Shown: positions 42,617 to 53,222 of the stretch, in pieces
Position numbering within the stretch: position 1 is the first letter of the stretch
Layout of the letters: each line of letters begins with the position of its first letter
Assembly (NCBI RefSeq): GCF_016801865.2
Contig: NC_068939.1
Coordinates: 121,321,671 to 121,385,670 of the forward strand
Direction of reading: 5' to 3'
Source of the DNA: Culex pipiens pallens
Taxonomy: Eukaryota > Arthropoda > Insecta > Diptera > Culicidae
DNA: 64,000 nucleotides
Notes under the pieces: model-generated
The model's input: only the letters and a program-made list of their open reading frames with translations
Told to the model about the DNA's origin: nothing
Databases searched by the model: none
Made by a program: the position numbers and the translations under genes

Positions 42617-43967
42617 GGGTAATTCTCTACCAACTCACACGAAATCGGGAAAAGTTGCCCCGACCCCTCTTCGATTTGCGTGAAACTTTGTCCTAAGGGG
42701 TAACTTTTGTCCCTGATCACGAATCCGAGGTCCGTTTTTTGATATCTCGTGACGGAGGGGCGGTACGACCCCTTCCATTTTTGAACATGCGAAAAAAGAG
42801 GTGTTTTTCAATAATTTGCAGCCTGAAACGGTGATGAGATAGAAATTTGGTGTCAAAGGGACTTTTATGTAAAATTAGACGCCCGATTTGATGGCGTACT
42901 CAGAATTCCGAAAAAACGTATTTTTCATCGAAAAAAACACTAAAAAAGTTTTAAAAATTCTCCCATTTTCCGTTACTCGACTGTAAAAAATTTTGGAACA
43001 TGTCATTTTATGGGAAATTTAATGTACTTTTCGAATCTACATTGTCCCAGAAGGGTCATTTTTTCATTTAGAACAAAATTTTTCATTTTAAAATTTCGTG
43101 TTTTTTCTAACTTTGCAGGGTTATTTTTTAGAGTGTAACAATGTTCTACAAAGTTGTAGAACAGACAATTACAAAAATTTTGATATATAGACATAAGGGG
43201 TTTGCTTATAAACATCACAAGTTATCGCGATTTTACGAAAAAAAGTTTTGAAAAAGTTACTTTTTGCGTTTCTCTTTGTTTCGTCGTCCGTGTCTGTCGC
43301 GGGTGACCATGAACGGCCATGATCGATGACGACCAACTTTTTTGAAACTTTTTTTCGTAAAATCGTGATAACTTGTGATGTTTATAAGCAAACCCCTTAT
43401 GTATCTATATCAAAATTTTTGTAATTGTCTGCTCTACAACTTTGTAGAACACTGTTACACTCTAAAAAATAACCCTGCAAAGTTAGAAAAAACACGAAAT
43501 TTTAAAATGAAAAATTTTGTTCTAAATGAAAAAATGACCCCACTGGGACAATGTAGATTCGAAAAGTACATTACATTTCCCATAAAATGACATGTTCCAA
43601 AATTTTTTACAGTCGAGTAACGGAAAATGGGAGAATTTTTAACACTTTTTTAGTGTTTTTTTCGATGAAAAATACGTTTTTTCGGAATTCTGAGTACGCC
43701 ATCAAATCGGGCGTCTAATTTTACATAAAAGTCCCTTTGACACCAAATTTCTATCTCATCACCGTTTCAGGCTGCAAATTATTGAAAAACACCTCTTTTT
43801 TCGCATGTGCAAAAATGGAAGGGGTCGTACCGCCCCTCCGTCACGAGATATCAAAAAATGGACCTCGGATTCGTGATCAGGGACAAAAGTTACCCCTTAG
43901 GACAAAGTTTCACGCAAATCGAAGAGGGGTCGGGGCAACTGCTGTGTGAGTTGGCGGAGAATTACCC
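42617..43967. mobile_element. Foldback element of the GGGTAATTCTC family, copy G (TATA duplication)
   Basis: Near-perfect arms of about 640 bp: GGGTAATTCTCTACCAACTC at the left mirrors the right end, and TTTTACGAAAAAAAGTTTTG meets its inverse across a loop of about 80 bp (43253-43333). The loop contains TCGTCGTCCGTGTCTGTCGC. TATA flanks both sides (42613-42616, 43968-43971). The ends differ just inside: ACGAAATCGGGAAAAGTTG at the left against AGCAGTTG at the right. The same 70-codon frames appear in both arms and in the copies at 31852 and 51194; they follow from sequence identity and not from protein selection. Confidence 0.88.
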
Positions 43968-43971
43968 TATA

Positions 43972-44363
43972 AGAAATATCAGAACTTCCCTGATTTTAAA
44001 TTGTATTAAATTGAAAAACGCTGGAAAAAATGTGCTAAATTTCATATTTTTTTAATCAATAAATTATTACTTGCCAAATTAGAACAGTTAAAATTTCGTA
44101 ATTTTCCGCAGCTTTATTTGCAAAGATTAAAATCAAAAAAAAATATGACACTAAAAGGCGGTGTTTGGGAAAACTTGACTTTTGTCAGTCTTCAAACTTT
44201 TTATTGCGTCGAAAAAATTCAATAAGCGTTCACGCCAAGATTCATGCAAACATTATTGTGATAATAAATTTAGCAATTTCATGAGGGGCCCTAAACGAAC
44301 TCTCTTGCTCTTCCTAAAAGTTCCACGATTTGAACGAAATTCGCATGAATTCGTTTAACTTCG
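43972..44363. other. AT-rich spacer
   Basis: No supported feature. It ends in the left copy of the SINE target duplication TCGTTTAACTTCG (44351-44363). Confidence 0.45.
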
Positions 44364-44577
44364 TGGATCTCGTGGCGCAGGGGTAGCGGCTTCGGCTGCC
44401 GATCCCGATGATGCTATGAGACGCGGGTTCGATTCCCGCCTTATCCACTGAGCTTCTATCGGATGGTGAAGTAAAACGTCGGTCCCGGTTTCTCCTGTCT
44501 CGTCAGAGGCGCTGGAGCAGAAATCCCACGTTAGAGGAAGGCCATGCCCCGGGGGGCGTAGTGCCAATAGTTTCGTT
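44364..44577 (+). mobile_element. tRNA-derived SINE, 13-bp target duplication
   Basis: The head folds like a tRNA: GTGGAT and ATCCAC can form an acceptor stem (the G is the last base of the duplication), GTGGCGCAGGGGTAGCGG holds an A box, and GCGGGTTCGATTCCCGC is a paired T arm with B box. A long extra segment (TCCCGATGATGCTATGAGAC) sits where a variable arm would be. A non-tRNA body of about 125 bp follows, ending AGTTTCGTT. TCGTTTAACTTCG is duplicated at 44351-44363 and 44578-44590. Full length and close to intact, so probably young. Confidence 0.88.
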
Positions 44578-44721
44578 TCGTTTAACTTCGACTGTCTGCA
44601 ACAGAGAATCTTTGGGAATTGCCAGATCGGAAAAATGGAGACCCATACGAAACGATTACAGAGAAGCTGCTGCACCCTCCAGGCAATTCCGTGAACAATG
44701 TTTTCTCCAACGATAAACCGT

Positions 44722-44797
44722 CGTCGCTTGTGTGCTATCTTGTGACAAGTCCTATCTTTTTACAGCAGCCGTGTCCCAAGATAGCACACAAGCGACG
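44722..44797. mobile_element. 76-bp miniature hairpin element
   Basis: CGTCGCTTGTGTGCTATCTT (44722-44741) is inverted at 44778-44797, leaving a loop of about 36 bp. It shares TGTGTGCTATCTTGTGACA with the left end of the 636-bp element at 41735-42370 and looks like its internally deleted derivative. Confidence 0.7.
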
Positions 44798-45386
44798 AAA
44801 CCGAGGGCCACAGCGCCCAATTCCGATAAGACTCATTGACTTTACAATATTTTCGGTGATTGGTTTTCATATTCGATTAATTTTAACGGAAAGCCGAACG
44901 GAATTTCCATTTTGATGTGCTGAAATCTTTGCTTGAAAGTAACACAAACTTGGCTAGGGGGTTGCCTGATTTCGTTTTAATTTCAAAAATTCTGTGAAAT
45001 TCCTCCATCACTCGGAAATCGGAACCGGCTCGAACGTCGTGCTGTTGTAGGCGTTGTAGGTGTTTCCTCGGCTGGAATCGATCAGCCACGTTGGCGCCAT
45101 CATTATTCTTCGCCAGTTCTGGCTTAGATCATATAATAGAGAGCTTTGCAAAAGTTTTTCACCATAAAGCGTTGGTCGTGTGTGTGTGTGTGTGTATTAT
45201 ACCAGAAAAAAGGTACTTGTAATGGTTTATCACGGCAACACAATATTGATGATTTATGATGTTTTGAAACTTGACTAGACTCAGGGAGCAACAAGCTTTT
45301 TTCTGTAAGTAGTTTGTGTTCTGTTGTCTATAATGCATTGTGCAAAATCTGGTTTAGGAGATGCGATTTTTTGAAAAAAAAACTTA
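44798..45386. other. Spacer with a short GT microsatellite
   Basis: A (GT)n run of about nine units lies at 45178-45196. ORFs at 44883-45089 and 45281-45511 have no motif. Nothing else supported. Confidence 0.4.
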
Positions 45387-45960
45387 CTTAATCCACCTAT
45401 GTGGTTGGTGCCTTCCTCATTCATTACCAACAATGGATGAAATTTCAAATGATGGGTTTTGACACATTTTTTCAAATTTTGTTTAGATCCGGAATAACAA
45501 AAAATACACACATATCACTAAAGTGCTCATAACTTGAGACAGGGTTGCCAGATCAAAAATGTTTTGGATTCGTTGGAAAGGTCTTTCGATTACCTAACCA
45601 ACGATTGGTCAGATGATGGATCCAGACATAATTTACATGTATTTAAGTGAGATCCGGCCTCAAAAAAGTGCACTTAAGTGCTCATAACTTGAGACAGGGC
45701 TGGTTCAGACATAGTTGTCATGCATTTAAGTAAGATCTGGATATATGTGAAAACACTTTTTTACACATAACTTTAGAACTACTTATCGCACCTTCAAACA
45801 ATTCAATCGTCGGATGTGACCTGTTCGTAAAAAATCGGTTCAACCAGTGCTGAGAAAACTGAGTGACAATTTGGTCACACACATACATCTCTACACACAG
45901 CCGGACAGACATTTAGTTTTCGATTCTGAGTCCATTAGTGTACATTTATTCTACAAGCTT
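45387..45960. repeat. Dispersed repeat with GTTGGTGCCTTCCTCA start
   Basis: Starts AATCCACCTATGTGGTTGGT and contains CATAACTTGAGACAGGGTTG and AGATCCGG phrases repeated within the copy (about 45530 and 45688). Related sequence is at 28766-28990, and its inverse start at 24032-24065. It is a common mosquito non-coding repeat; the mechanism of spread is unknown. Confidence 0.6.
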
Positions 45961-46891
45961 TTAATAAAAAGTTAACTTTTAGAGCAGGATTATAGGCTTA
46001 CCTCAGTGAGAAAGCCAGATCGTTTTTTCAATCATCTGGACAACAAAAATATAAATAATCTTTCGATAAGAGCTTTATTTTTTTAATAAAATGTACCGTT
46101 TTCAAGTTATACCAAGTCGATTATCCAAAGCTTCGATTGTCCAAACTATCGATTATCCGATGGTTTGTATGGGACTTCGAATAATCAAAGTAGGGGAAAT
46201 ATACCCATTTTAATCACTCTAAGCCGTTCGACAAATTCTCATCACTTTTGCCGTTTTCCGCTTTTAAATCAACATTTTCAGAAGCTGTAATTCATGATCA
46301 AAGTGCTGATAGGCCGATAATACAAATAGGCTGAATAAGAGTATAGTTCCCCAATGACAAAAGGGACCAAGCATAAACCACGTGGAAACTATCAAATAAT
46401 CAAAAAAATCAACTTTCAAAATTTCAACTATTTAGAATAGTTCAAGCTTAAGGTCCCCATTTCATGGCCAAAATAATGATCCCGACCAAATTGGTCAAAA
46501 TTATCCCATAGTTCTAACCATTTTAAACAAAGTCCTTTAGGGGGTATATCAATTAATTAAAAAAATCAACTTTCAAAATTTCAACATTTAAGAATAATTT
46601 TAGCTTAATGATCCCGACGAAATGGGTCAAAACTATCCCATAGTTCTAACCAGCCCTTAGGGGACTTTCAGAATTTCAACTTTTTAGAATAATTTTAGCT
46701 TAAGTCCCCCATTTCATGGCCAAAATAATGACCCCGACGAAATTAGACAACATTATCCCAAAGATCTAAACATTTTTAACATAAGAAATAAGAGATTGTG
46801 TTATGAACACTTAGAAACTTTTCCATTTGTGCGATTTATGGTAATTTTAATTCTAAGTCAGTATACCGAACGAATAACAAATTTTGTTATT
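45961..46891. other. AT-rich spacer with duplicated words
   Basis: CGATTATCC words (46130-46200) resemble those near 48995-49060. 46420-46750 carries three diverged copies of a block containing TTTTAGCTTAA, GATCCCGACGAAAT and TATCCCATAGTTCTAACC, a short local tandem repeat. No gene seen. Confidence 0.5.
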
Positions 46892-48539
46892 GAGCAATTC
46901 CAGCTCAAATCAGGAATTTTTCTGGTACTTTTGTACCCGACCCTCTCCGATTTCAATCAAACTTTGTAGACATGTTATCCTAGGCCTATATAAGCCATTT
47001 TTGTGTATATGGAGCCAAAAGTACTCGAAAATAACATTTGAGAAGGGCGTAAGGGTTTTAAATATTTTTGTATTTTGTAATTTAAAAATTACTGTATCTC
47101 GAAGCCGTTGCGTCGTATCAAAAAGTGGTCAAAGACAAACTTGTAGGAAATTGGACGGGCTTTCTGAAAAAAAATACACTGAAACAAAAATACACGCCAC
47201 ATTTATGAGATTTTTTGATTTTAAAGTCTAAAACTTAAATTTAAAGGTGATGTCACGATTTTTTTTCGTTCAAAATTTTTGAGGAAATAGCCTAAAATGT
47301 TACCAAAAGACTGACGAAAAATGCAGGATGGTATGTCTCTCCTAAAAAAATACAAAAATCAATTACTAAAACAGTTTTTTTGAAAAGTGGTCTAAACGTC
47401 AAAATTTTTAAAAACCGGTAATGGCAATCGATTCTCCAGACAATTTTACATAAAAGTCTCCATATTGACCATGGTCCTATGTCCAATCCTTGGGAAGATA
47501 CAGCGGTTTTAATAATAAAAATGTTGAAAAAACGTGTTTTTTGGTGGTTTTTGGCAATTTCTATATGACAGACTTGGTTTTTCAGTCTCGTAAATATTTT
47601 TACCGGAAAGCTCGTCCAATTTCCCATAAGTTTGTCTTTGACAGCATTTCAATTGGATGTAAGGGCTTACAGATATAAGCTTATTTACTATCCAGGTTTC
47701 TACCACACTGAAAAAAATATTCTATTTTCAGTTATTAACAATGTAGTTAAGCTTATATCTGTAAGCCCTTACATCCAATTGAAATGCTGTCAAAGACAAA
47801 CTTATGGGAAATTGGACGAGCTTTCCGGTAAAAATATTTACGAGACTGAAAAACCAAGTCTGTCATATAGAAATTACCAAAAACCACCAAAAAACACGTT
47901 TTTTCAAAAAAATTATTATTAAAACCGCTGTATCTTCCCAAGGATTGGACATAGGACCATGGTCAATATGGAGACTTTTATGTAAAATTGTCTGGAGAAT
48001 CGATTGCCATTACCGGTTTTTAAAAATTTTGACGTTTAGACCACTTTTCAAAAAAACTGTTTTAGTAAATGATTTTTGTATTTTTTTAGGAGAGACATAC
48101 CATCCTGCATTTTTCATCAGTCTTTTGGTAACATTTTAGGCTATTTCCTCAAAAATTTTGAACGAAAAAAAATCGTGACATCACCTTTAAATTTAAGTTT
48201 TAGACTTAAAAATCAAAAAATCTCATAAATGTGGCGTGTATTTTTGTTTCAGTGTATTTTTTTTCAGAAAGCCCGTCCAATTTCCTACAAGTTTGTCTTT
48301 GACCACTTTTTGATACGACGCAACGGCTTCGAGATACAGTAATTTTTAAATTACAAAATACAAAAATATTTATAACCCTTACGCCCTTCTCAAATGTTAT
48401 TTTCGAGTACTTTTGGCTCCATATACACAAAAATGGCTTATATAGGCCTAGGATAACATGTCTACAAAGTTTGATTGAAATCGGAGAGGGTCGGGTACAA
48501 AAGTACCAGAAAAATTCCTGATTTGGGCTGGAATTGCTC
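46892..48539. mobile_element. Foldback element of the GAGCAATTCC family, copy F (TATT duplication)
   Basis: Arms of about 790 bp are nearly identical inverse copies, from GAGCAATTCCAGCTCAAATC at 46892 to GGAATTGCTC at 48539, meeting at GATATAAGCTTA / TAAGCTTATATC with a loop of about 60 bp (47684-47746). TATT lies on both sides (46888-46891 and 48540-48543). 1648 bp, no protein. ORFs of 60-115 codons occur in mirrored pairs in the two arms and are by-products. The arms agree far better than those of the copy at 40400, so this is the younger one. Confidence 0.88.
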
Positions 48540-48764
48540 TATTAGGAGAGTTTTTGACATGTATAACATTTCCTCTTATTAGCGTGTTATTAAGCATTTT
48601 CAATATAATATCACTTCAATACCAAATTTTGTTATTTTATCAGAAACTGTTATTATTTTTTCTTCTTGAAGTTGAACTTCAGGATAAAATAATAACACTT
48701 TTTGTCATTTTAACAGGATTTGTTATTGAAATATTATTAATTTTGTTATTACCGTCTGCCCGGG
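48540..48764. mobile_element. AATAACA-rich MITE fragment
   Basis: The right part of a MITE of the 23359 family, rich in GTTATT and ending GTTATTACCGTCTGCCCGGG at 48764. AATAACAAATTTTGTTATT just left of the foldback (46871-46891) may be the other part of the same element, making the foldback a nested insertion. It joins directly onto AAGGCCCTCACAAAGTTTGA of the 12490-type repeat. Confidence 0.65.
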
Positions 48765-49378
48765 AAGGCCCTCACAAAGTTTGAGCCAAATCAAAAAATA
48801 CAAAAAATATAAATGGTCGATTCTGTAGAGCGTTGCTCCTGGGGGTTGTTAAAGTGGATGGTTTGATTTTGATTTTTGATCACCGCCATTTTGGCCGCCA
48901 TCTTGGATTTAAAATTCTAATTCATTTGAGAGTAGTTTATGGATCAAAACTAAGCTCAAGCATAGAAAATAATACAACGATTTTTGTTCGTGATTCGATT
49001 ATCCGCAGATTTGATTACCCGAAGTGAAATTTGTCCGAGACTTTCGGTTAATCGAGTCTGGACTGTAACTACTTTTAGGTACAAATTTTCGAGTTTTTGC
49101 AACTTAAAAAACATCTTGAAAGAAAAGCACCCTTCAAAAAATATTTTTGAAAGACTCTTAAAGTCAGGCAATTTGTTTCTGAGATCAGCCTCACAATAAA
49201 TGTGAATCGATGAAAATGATTTTTCTAAGTGTCACCAACTGTCAGCCTACCATTTTCAACTGACGATATCTTGAAAACTATTGGTCTACTTTCAATGTGA
49301 AAAAATTGCGTAATATACTAAAAAAAAGACGATTCGCAAAATCGTAGAGAACATTTAGATCAGTTTTAAAAAATACTG
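48765..49378. other. Repeat remnant and spacer
   Basis: 48765-48840 matches the 12660-12740 repeat end (GGCCCTCACAAAGTTTGAGC, AGCGTTGCTC). The remainder has a GATTATCCG/GATTACCCG patch (48995-49030) but no gene. Confidence 0.45.
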
Positions 49379-49485
49379 CACGCAGAAAAAAGCTGCTTTG
49401 ACGTTTAGCGTTGATTCAACAAAAAATATGATTTTCAAATCAACAAAACGTTGTTGATTCAAATATGCCTTATTTTTCTGCGTGT
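49379..49485. mobile_element. CACGCAGAAAAA MITE, short copy 2
   Basis: CACGCAGAAAAA at the left and TTTTTCTGCGTG at the right, with TG on each side. The interior GCTGCTTTGACGTTTAGC to CAAATATGCCTTA matches 38908-38985, so this copy keeps only the right half of the larger relative. Confidence 0.7.
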
Positions 49486-51193
49486 GCGAATAACCAAAGA
49501 ACCTAAGAAGGCAATCAGAGTGTGAATCACCCAATTTCCTGTCATATTTCCCGTTTGAAAAGGGTTAACCCCGTCATAGATATATTGAAAATGACAACGG
49601 GGTTTGATGAATGACCGGTCTGAAAATCGGAGCAAAAGAAACATACTACCCACTTTTTCCCAGGCTTCACACATTCATCAAAGCTTTAAAGTTCATCTTT
49701 GAGCTGAGTGCAACAAATGTGCCGCTTACGAGAGGTGCAATCTCTGTTAATAAGGTGACACGGCGTGCTTCATTAAAATAATAAAGACTCACAAAGGACC
49801 AACTAAAGTGCTTTCGGTCGTCGACGTGCACTACGTTAGATGTCACGGGAAAAAAATGGCAGTGGGTCTTACTCTGCATTTTCCACCGTCAGCAAAAGTG
49901 AAGAGCCGCTACGGGAAAGGCACACGTACAGAAACACACAACTCGTCACACCGAATCTTCCGTGCACACTAACACACATGTTATTAGGGTGACCAACTTT
50001 CTGGTTTCAAAAATCTTAGGATAGAAATCTTCACAAATTCTATTAGATCAATTAGATGTCTAAAAGTTTTTAAATGGCAAAAAAACCGTTCAAAAATAGA
50101 TTCATCTACCCTTTTTTGATATGAAAGCTGACCTAACGAACGTCCTCAAGCGTTAGATTCACGACGCGATAACGAGGAGCAATATTCGAGCGGGGTTTCT
50201 GCCCAAAAAGTGGATTCCACTGGTTACTAGCCTCTTGCTGGTTTATTTCGATGGCAAGGTTTGAAACGAGTTGAAATTATTTGCGATGTGGGAAAATGAA
50301 AACGCAAAACGACTTCAAACTCTGTATTTTAATTAAATTGTTGATAAAATTTTAGAAACAAACTTACAGCAAAACTAATGTTGTCTGAAGTCAACTGCAA
50401 ACGAACGAATATTCCTGTGACCACCCAACCAGAGATGAAATTCACACCAATTTAAACCTTGCGCTCAAAAATACGAGCAACTCACTTACATTCCAAATGC
50501 TAGCAAACAAGTAATTTTACACCACCCACCGAAAGACAATCTACAATCTGAATTACGATTATGTTCGCACCCGGGATTTGCAACGGAGGGAGAGAATTGT
50601 TTTCATAATTTAACGCCATTTTTCGCAAGCCAAGCTTTCATGGTGTATGAGTTTTGCTGTCGAGCACATTCCCCTCCCGAAAAAAAAGCTAGGATAACTA
50701 GGCAAACTTGGTGTTTCTGTGTAGGTGTTTGCTTAAGCTTAACACCTCGAAAGCATAAATAAACCAACTAAATGCGATGAAGTCGAATTTTGGAATAAAT
50801 TACATCTCTCTCTGCAGAGCATTGCAATTGAAAGTGAATTTATTAAATTTTAAATGAAATTTAAGGATTATTGAAACTTGCACCACTGCATAAAATTCAG
50901 GCGTAATTTATTAACACCCGGTATTGAGTTGCCTCGGAACCACTAAAAAGTGCCGGAAACTTTTCGAGTCCTGGAATCAAGGTAAAAAGAGACGGAAATT
51001 ACGCCGAACGACTAATGGATTCACGATGAATGTTATCAGGCGAGGTTCACTTTTCCAACAAAAAGAAAAGAGTTTGTAGCCAAGTTGCTCGCCTACACTT
51101 TCGATTTCCATTAACTTTACCTGGGTGGAAAATTGCTGGAAACTGATTTGAAAAGGAAATACACTTTTTCTATTCACTTTTATTTTTATATAT
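49486..51193. other. Probably single-copy DNA, no supported exon
   Basis: Balanced composition and no repeat partner in the window. Short frames (49459-49879 and others) have no domain or splice context. If the receptor gene spans 27.6-63.2 kb this is intron sequence, and conserved regulatory sites could lie here unseen. Confidence 0.4.
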
Positions 51194-52546
51194 GGGTAAT
51201 TCTCCGCCAACTCACACAGCAGTTGCCCCGACCCCTCTTCGATTTGCGTGAAACTTTGTTCTAAGGGGTAACTTTTGTCCCTGATCACGAATCCGAGGTC
51301 CGTTTTTTGATATTTCGTGACGGAGGGGCGGTACGACCCCTTCCATTTTTGAACATGCGAAAAAAGAGGTGTTTTTCAATAATTTGCAGCCTGAAACGGT
51401 GATGAGATAGAAATTTGGTGTCAAAGGGACTTTTATGTAAAATTAGACGCCCGATTTGATGGCGTACTCAGAATTCCGAAAAAACGTATTTTTCATCGAA
51501 AAAAACACTAAATTTTTTTTAAAAATTCTCCCATTTTCCGTTACTCGACTGTAAAAATTTTTGGAACATGTCATTTTATGGGAAATTTAATGTACTTTTC
51601 GAATCTACATTGACCCAGAAGGGTCATTTTTTCATTTAGAACAAAATTTTTCATTTTAAAATTTCGTGTTTTTTTCTAACTTTGCAGGGTTATTTTTTAG
51701 AGTGCAACAATGTTCTACAAAATTGTAGAGCAGACAATTACAAAAATTTTGATTTATAGAAATAAGGGGTTTGCTTATAAACATCACGAGTTATCGCGAT
51801 TTAACGAAAAAAAAGTTTTGAAAAAGTTACTTTTGGCGTTTCTCTTTGTTCCGTCGTCCGTGTCTGTCGCGGGTGACCATGAACGGCAATGATCGATGAC
51901 GACCAACTTTTTCAAAACTTTTTTTCCTAAAATCGCGATTACTCGTGATGTTTATAAGCAAACCCCTTATGTCTGTATATCAAAATTTTTGTAATTGTCT
52001 GCTCTACAACTTTGTAGAACATTGTTATACTCTAAAAAATAACCCTGCAAAGTTAGAAAAAACACGCAATTTTAAAATGAAAAATTTTGTTCTAAATGAA
52101 AAAATGACCCTCCTGGGTCAATGTAGATTCAAATAGTACATTAAATTTCCCATAAAATGACATGTTCCAAAATATTTTACAGTCGAGTAACGGAAAATGG
52201 GAGAATTTTTAAAAAAAAATTAGTGTTTTTTTCGATGAAAAATACGTTTTTTCGGAATTCTGAGTACGCCATCAAATCGAGCGTCTAATTTTACATAAAA
52301 GTCCCTTTGACACCAAATTTCTATCTCATCACCGTTTCAGGCTGCAAATTATTGAAAAACACCTCTTTTTTCACATGTTCAAAAATGGAAGGGGTCGTAC
52401 CGCCCCTCCGTCACGAGATATCAAAAAACGGACCTCGGTTTCGTGATCAGGGACAAAAGTTACCCCTTAGGACAAAGTTTCACGTAAATCGAAGAGGGGT
52501 CGGGGCAACTTTTCCCGATTTCGTGTGAGTTGGTAGAGAATTACCC
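51194..52546. mobile_element. Foldback element of the GGGTAATTCTC family, copy H (ATAT duplication)
   Basis: Same family and almost the same length as the copy at 42617-43967 (1353 against 1351 bp). The ends are GGGTAATTCTCCGCCAACTC and the inverse of GGGTAATTCTCTACCAACTC, with ATAT on both sides (51190-51193 and 52547-52550). The end type is swapped relative to copy G: AGCAGTTGCCCC is at the left and CGAAATCGGG at the right. The loop (about 51840-51905) again holds TCGTCGTCCGTGTCTGTCGC and GGTGACCATGAACGGC. Confidence 0.88.
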
Positions 52547-52550
52547 ATAT

Positions 52551-52805
52551 GTGATACGCTAAATTACTTGTTCTTAAATCATGCTTTACAACCTTGATAA
52601 CAAACTAATGTTATGCTTCTACGCCATGTTGTTCATTAATTTATTTCTGGCGGATTTGACCTTCTGGTCATTTGCTGCCCTTTCACGCCCTGTGTGATTA
52701 GTATTCAATAATTTTCTTTGCTTGTTGTGATCTGAAATTAATTGATTTGTAGCGGATACATAATTTTTGAACGAAGATATTGCGCAATTCTCACTAACTT
52801 GGACT
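52551..52805. other. Spacer
   Basis: No feature recognised between the foldback element and the TTTTTGT low-complexity tract. Confidence 0.4.
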
Positions 52806-52813
52806 TCGCACTT

Positions 52814-52964
52814 TTTGTTTTTTGTTTTTTGTTTTTTGTTTTTTGTTTTTTGTTGTTTTGTTGTTTTGTTGTTTTGTTGTTTTGTTGTTTTGTTTTTTGT
52901 TGTTTTGTTGTTTTGTTTTTTGTTTTTTGTTTTTTGTTTTTTGTTTTTTGTTTTTTTTTTTTTT
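52814..52964 (+). repeat. Compound TTTTTTG / TTGTTTTG microsatellite
   Basis: Alternating blocks of TTTTTTG (7-mer) and TTGTTTTG-type units end in a run of T. It yields overlapping Phe/Cys/Val frames on the + strand and Lys/Asn/Gln frames on the minus strand, none of them genes. The unit spacing is compatible with replication slippage. Confidence 0.9.
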
Positions 52965-53066
52965 GCAAAGCAACTGGACTGCATTTAAAAAAACTTTAGG
53001 CACATTAGGCCAACATTAGGCTGTCCCAAAAAAAAGTGGTAACGCAAAATCTTTGTGACCGCTTTG

Positions 53067-53222
53067 GGACCATCCATAAACCACGTGGACACTTTAGGGG
53101 GGGGGGAGTATGGCGATTGTCCACGCTCCATGCAAAAAAGTTTTGTATGGACAATTGTCCACGAGTGGGGGGGGGGTTGGGATTTACAAAAACAGTGTCC
53201 ACGTGGTTTGTGGATGGTCCCT
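53067..53222. mobile_element. Short MITE with GGGACCATCCAYAAACCACG ends
   Basis: The left end GGGACCATCCATAAACCACG and right end (inverse of GGGACCATCCACAAACCACG) match over about 27 bp. Two G-runs (10 or more G) lie inside, with GGACAATTGTCC-type wording between them. About 156 bp, non-coding. A lone relative end, GGGACCAAGCATAAACCACG, is at about 46365. Confidence 0.8.

Noticed and set aside
46884..48430. Mirrored pairs of 60-115-codon frames
   Set aside because: Identical frames on opposite strands are a consequence of the near-perfect inverted arms of the foldback element; the same holds for the frames at 42635-44055 and 51212-52528.
52619..53019. Lys/Asn/Gln-rich minus-strand and Phe/Cys/Val-rich plus-strand frames
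   Set aside because: Products of the TTTTTTG/TTGTTTTG low-complexity tract.
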